A model generated the notes under the pieces. It made no database searches. It was not told the DNA's origin and was given only the letters and a program-made list of their open reading frames with translations. The position numbers and the translations under genes were made by a program. This document shows positions 33,531 through 35,307 of a stretch of 35,307 nt of DNA, piece after piece (the first letter of the stretch is position 1; each line of letters begins with the position of its first letter). The DNA is taken from NCBI GenBank assembly GCA_020851655.1, contig JADZCI010000189.1:1-35307 (forward strand), in the 5' to 3' direction. The stretch comes from Bryobacterales bacterium. GTDB lineage: Bacteria; Acidobacteriota; Terriglobia; Bryobacterales; Bryobacteraceae.

Positions 33531-34982
33531 ATGGCATACACCGACTTACGCGAATTCATTCGCGCCCTGGAAAAGAACAACGAGCTAAAGAGAATCCCGT
33601 TCGAGGTGGACCCCCACCTGGAGATGACCGGGTTCGCCGACCGTTCGGTCAAGACCGGCGGCCCGGCGTTGCTCTTTGAAAAACCGAAAGGCTCGCGCGC
33701 GCCGGTCCTGATCAACGCGTTCGCCAGCATGAAGCGAATGGAACTGGCGCTTGAAGCCAGTGTCGAGGAGGTGGCGGACAGGATCCGGGAGCTGCTCGAA
33801 CTCAAGGTTCCCGAAGGACTGATGGGCAAGCTCAAAATGCTGCCGAAGCTCGGTGAGATCGGTTCGTTCTTTCCCAAACTCGTCTCCGGCGGACCGTGCA
33901 AGGAAATCATCCGCAAGGACGGCTTTTCGCTCAAGGAACTCCCCGTCATGCACTGCTGGCCCGGCGACGGAGGCCCGTTCATCACGCTTCCCATGGTGTT
34001 TTCAAAGAACCCCGACAGCGGCAAGCGGAACTGCGGAATGTACCGCATGCAGGTGTATGACGACCGCGCGACCGGCATGCACTGGCAGACGCACAAGCAG
34101 GGCGCCGAACACTACCGGCGGATGCGCGCCTCCGGCGTGGCCACGCGGATGGACGTAGCCGTCGCCATCGGCGCCGACCCGTGCACCATGTACTCCGCCA
34201 TCCTGCCGCTGCCGCCGGACCTGGACGAGATGATGCTGTCGGGATTCCTGCGCGCCAGGCCGGTGGAGATGGTGAAGTGCGAAACCGTTGACCTGGAGGT
34301 TCCCGCGCACGCTGAATACGTTCTCGAGGGTTACGTTGAGCTGGGTGAACTGCGCAACGAAGGTCCGTTCGGCGACCATACGGGTTTCTACTCCCTCGAC
34401 GATGACTATCCGGTTTTCCACGTCACCTGCATGACGCATCGCAAAGATCCCATTTATCCTTCCACCATCGTCGGACCGCCGCCGATGGAAGATTTTTACA
34501 TGGGCAAGGCCATCGAGCGGATCTTCCTGCCGTTGATGCGTCTTCAGCTTCCCGAAGTGCGCGATATCGCCATGCCCGCCGAGGGCGTGTTCCACAACCT
34601 GATTCTCGTCTCCATACGGAAGTCCTACCCCGGCCATGCGCGCAAGGTGATGAGCGCCATCTGGGGTCTGGGACAGGCCATGTTCTCCAAGGTCATCGTG
34701 GTGGTGGACGAGGATGTCGACGTTCAGAACGTGAAAGAAGTGGCCTGGAAAGCCCTGAACAATATCGATCCCGAGCGCGACATACAGTTCACCCTCGGGC
34801 CGGTCGATTCACTCGACCACGCCAGCCGGCTGCCGAATTTCGGCAGCAAGATGGGTGTGGACGCGACGCGGAAATGGCCGCGGGAGGGCTTCGCCCGCCG
34901 CTGGCCGGATGTGATCCGGATGACGCCGGAGGTACAGCGGCGGGTCGATGAATTGTGGAAGAAAGCCGGGCTTCCCGGTTAG
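33531..34982 (+). CDS. UbiD-family decarboxylase (prenylated-flavin dependent)
   Basis: This 483-residue enzyme belongs to the UbiD family, which decarboxylates aromatic acids with prenylated FMN, as in ubiquinone or menaquinone synthesis. Family blocks are N167-C-G-M-Y-R172-M-Q-V-Y, W-Q-T-H-K-Q-G, ELRNEGPFGDHTGFY (E277 and D282, candidate catalytic acids paired with R172) and KVIVVVDEDVDVQNV. Length is normal for the family. Acidobacteria use menaquinone, so a role in its synthesis is plausible, but other aromatic or acrylic acid substrates are known and no ubiX or men/mqn gene is in the window. I start it at ATG 33531, in keeping with the usual N-terminus, although an open frame extends to 33033 across the ankyrin gene. 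Confidence 0.9.
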   Translation: MAYTDLREFIRALEKNNELKRIPFEVDPHLEMTGFADRSVKTGGPALLFEKPKGSRAPVLINAFASMKRMELALEASVEEVADRIRELLELKVPEGLMGKLKMLPKLGEIGSFFPKLVSGGPCKEIIRKDGFSLKELPVMHCWPGDGGPFITLPMVFSKNPDSGKRNCGMYRMQVYDDRATGMHWQTHKQGAEHYRRMRASGVATRMDVAVAIGADPCTMYSAILPLPPDLDEMMLSGFLRARPVEMVKCETVDLEVPAHAEYVLEGYVELGELRNEGPFGDHTGFYSLDDDYPVFHVTCMTHRKDPIYPSTIVGPPPMEDFYMGKAIERIFLPLMRLQLPEVRDIAMPAEGVFHNLILVSIRKSYPGHARKVMSAIWGLGQAMFSKVIVVVDEDVDVQNVKEVAWKALNNIDPERDIQFTLGPVDSLDHASRLPNFGSKMGVDATRKWPREGFARRWPDVIRMTPEVQRRVDELWKKAGLPG

Positions 34983-34983
34983 T

Positions 34984-35307
34984 TCAGTACTCGCGGTCGA
35001 TCTTGATTCCCGGTTCCGGCACAGGATACTTGCCGTCGGGTCCCATTTGCAGCGGCGCGGGACCGTCCATGGTCAGCTTGTCGACATCGGGGGCGAATTC
35101 GTGCGGGCAGTTCAGGATCTGGTCGTAGGTGACGATCTGTCCGGTGTGCGCGGCCATGCGTCCCATGGAGGCGACCAGGCTGGCCTCGGCGCCGCGTTTC
35201 ACCTCGTTGTAGGGCCGGTCTTTGCGGATGGCGTCCATCAAGTCGTCCCACTCGTATTGATACGGGCTGATTTCCGGCTGCGGGAACGCCCAGGCAAGGT
35301 TCGGATC
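34984..35307 (-). CDS. Gfo/Idh/MocA family oxidoreductase, C-terminal part (cut by window edge)
   Basis: The visible 107 residues are the C-terminus of a longer protein that begins beyond the window. The frame continues without a stop to 35307 and reads DPNLAWAFPQPEISPYQYEWDDLMDAIRKDRPYNE and onward, the tail of the large secreted-type Gfo/Idh/MocA oxidoreductases common in Acidobacteria and Planctomycetes. The final DGKYPVPEPGIKIDREY is typical. The N-terminal NAD(P)-binding domain is not visible, so the substrate cannot be judged. It converges on ubiD, with stops two bases apart. Confidence 0.8.
   Translation of the reverse strand, partial: DPNLAWAFPQPEISPYQYEWDDLMDAIRKDRPYNEVKRGAEASLVASMGRMAAHTGQIVTYDQILNCPHEFAPDVDKLTMDGPAPLQMGPDGKYPVPEPGIKIDREY

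Overview
The window is GC-rich, densely packed bacterial DNA carrying about 27 protein genes. It has no rRNA, tRNA, CRISPR array or intact mobile element that I can recognise. The gene mix points to a soil Acidobacterium of the Solibacter/Bryobacter type: a very large Oar-like TonB-dependent receptor with an N-terminal carboxypeptidase-regulatory domain, a BNR-repeat exported protein, a GH29 fucosidase, the end of a Gfo/Idh/MocA oxidoreductase, ankyrin and beta-lactamase-fold proteins, and several flavin oxidoreductases. This assignment is inference from gene content and was not checked against a database.

Layout. 1-436: no credible gene. 437-7734 (minus): fliM, a membrane protein with a zinc-ribbon-like tail, a site-2 protease with CBS domains, an FAD amine-oxidase-like protein, a type II NADH dehydrogenase and a serine hydrolase, all co-directional and closely spaced. 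7828-10933 (plus): MtaB-type tRNA methylthiotransferase overlapping an exported BNR/LamG protein. 10915-13102 (minus): uppS-cdsA-HD hydrolase, chained by ATGA overlaps. 13147-14472 (minus): NnrS-family protein behind a perfect CRP/FNR-type palindrome. 14615-18079 (minus) and 18281-19750 (plus): the giant receptor and the fucosidase, divergent. 19773-22860 (minus): a coupled trio of PduS-like Fe-S flavoprotein, PduT-like microcompartment shell protein and an exported purple-acid-phosphatase-like enzyme. 22915-23336: an EamA transporter broken by a one-base frameshift. 23389-28012: a PYROXD2-like oxidoreductase, an ACS-type MFS transporter and a GT-C-like membrane protein. 28012-30551 (plus): an Fsr-like MFS transporter followed by queC-queE. 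30560-31294 (minus): fabG. 31548-33461 (minus): an ankyrin-repeat protein. 33531-34982 (plus): a UbiD-family decarboxylase. 34984-35307: the C-terminal end of a Gfo/Idh/MocA protein, cut by the window edge.

How the genes may work together. The clearest unusual unit is the PduS-like/PduT-like pair. Both proteins carry Fe-S ligands, and they are encoded without any microcompartment enzyme or ordinary shell hexamer or pentamer in this window. A fucosidase and a large outer-membrane receptor lie just beyond. Fucose breakdown yields lactaldehyde and propanediol, which some microcompartments process, so a link is conceivable but unproven. The second notable unit places a SpoT/Mesh1-like HD hydrolase, a probable alarmone hydrolase, in translational coupling with the lipid-carrier and phospholipid precursor genes uppS and cdsA. 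The third is a nitric-oxide-associated NnrS gene with a well-placed CRP/FNR-type operator. Housekeeping functions present are respiration (NDH-2), quinone-type decarboxylation (UbiD), queuosine precursor synthesis, tRNA modification and fatty acid synthesis.
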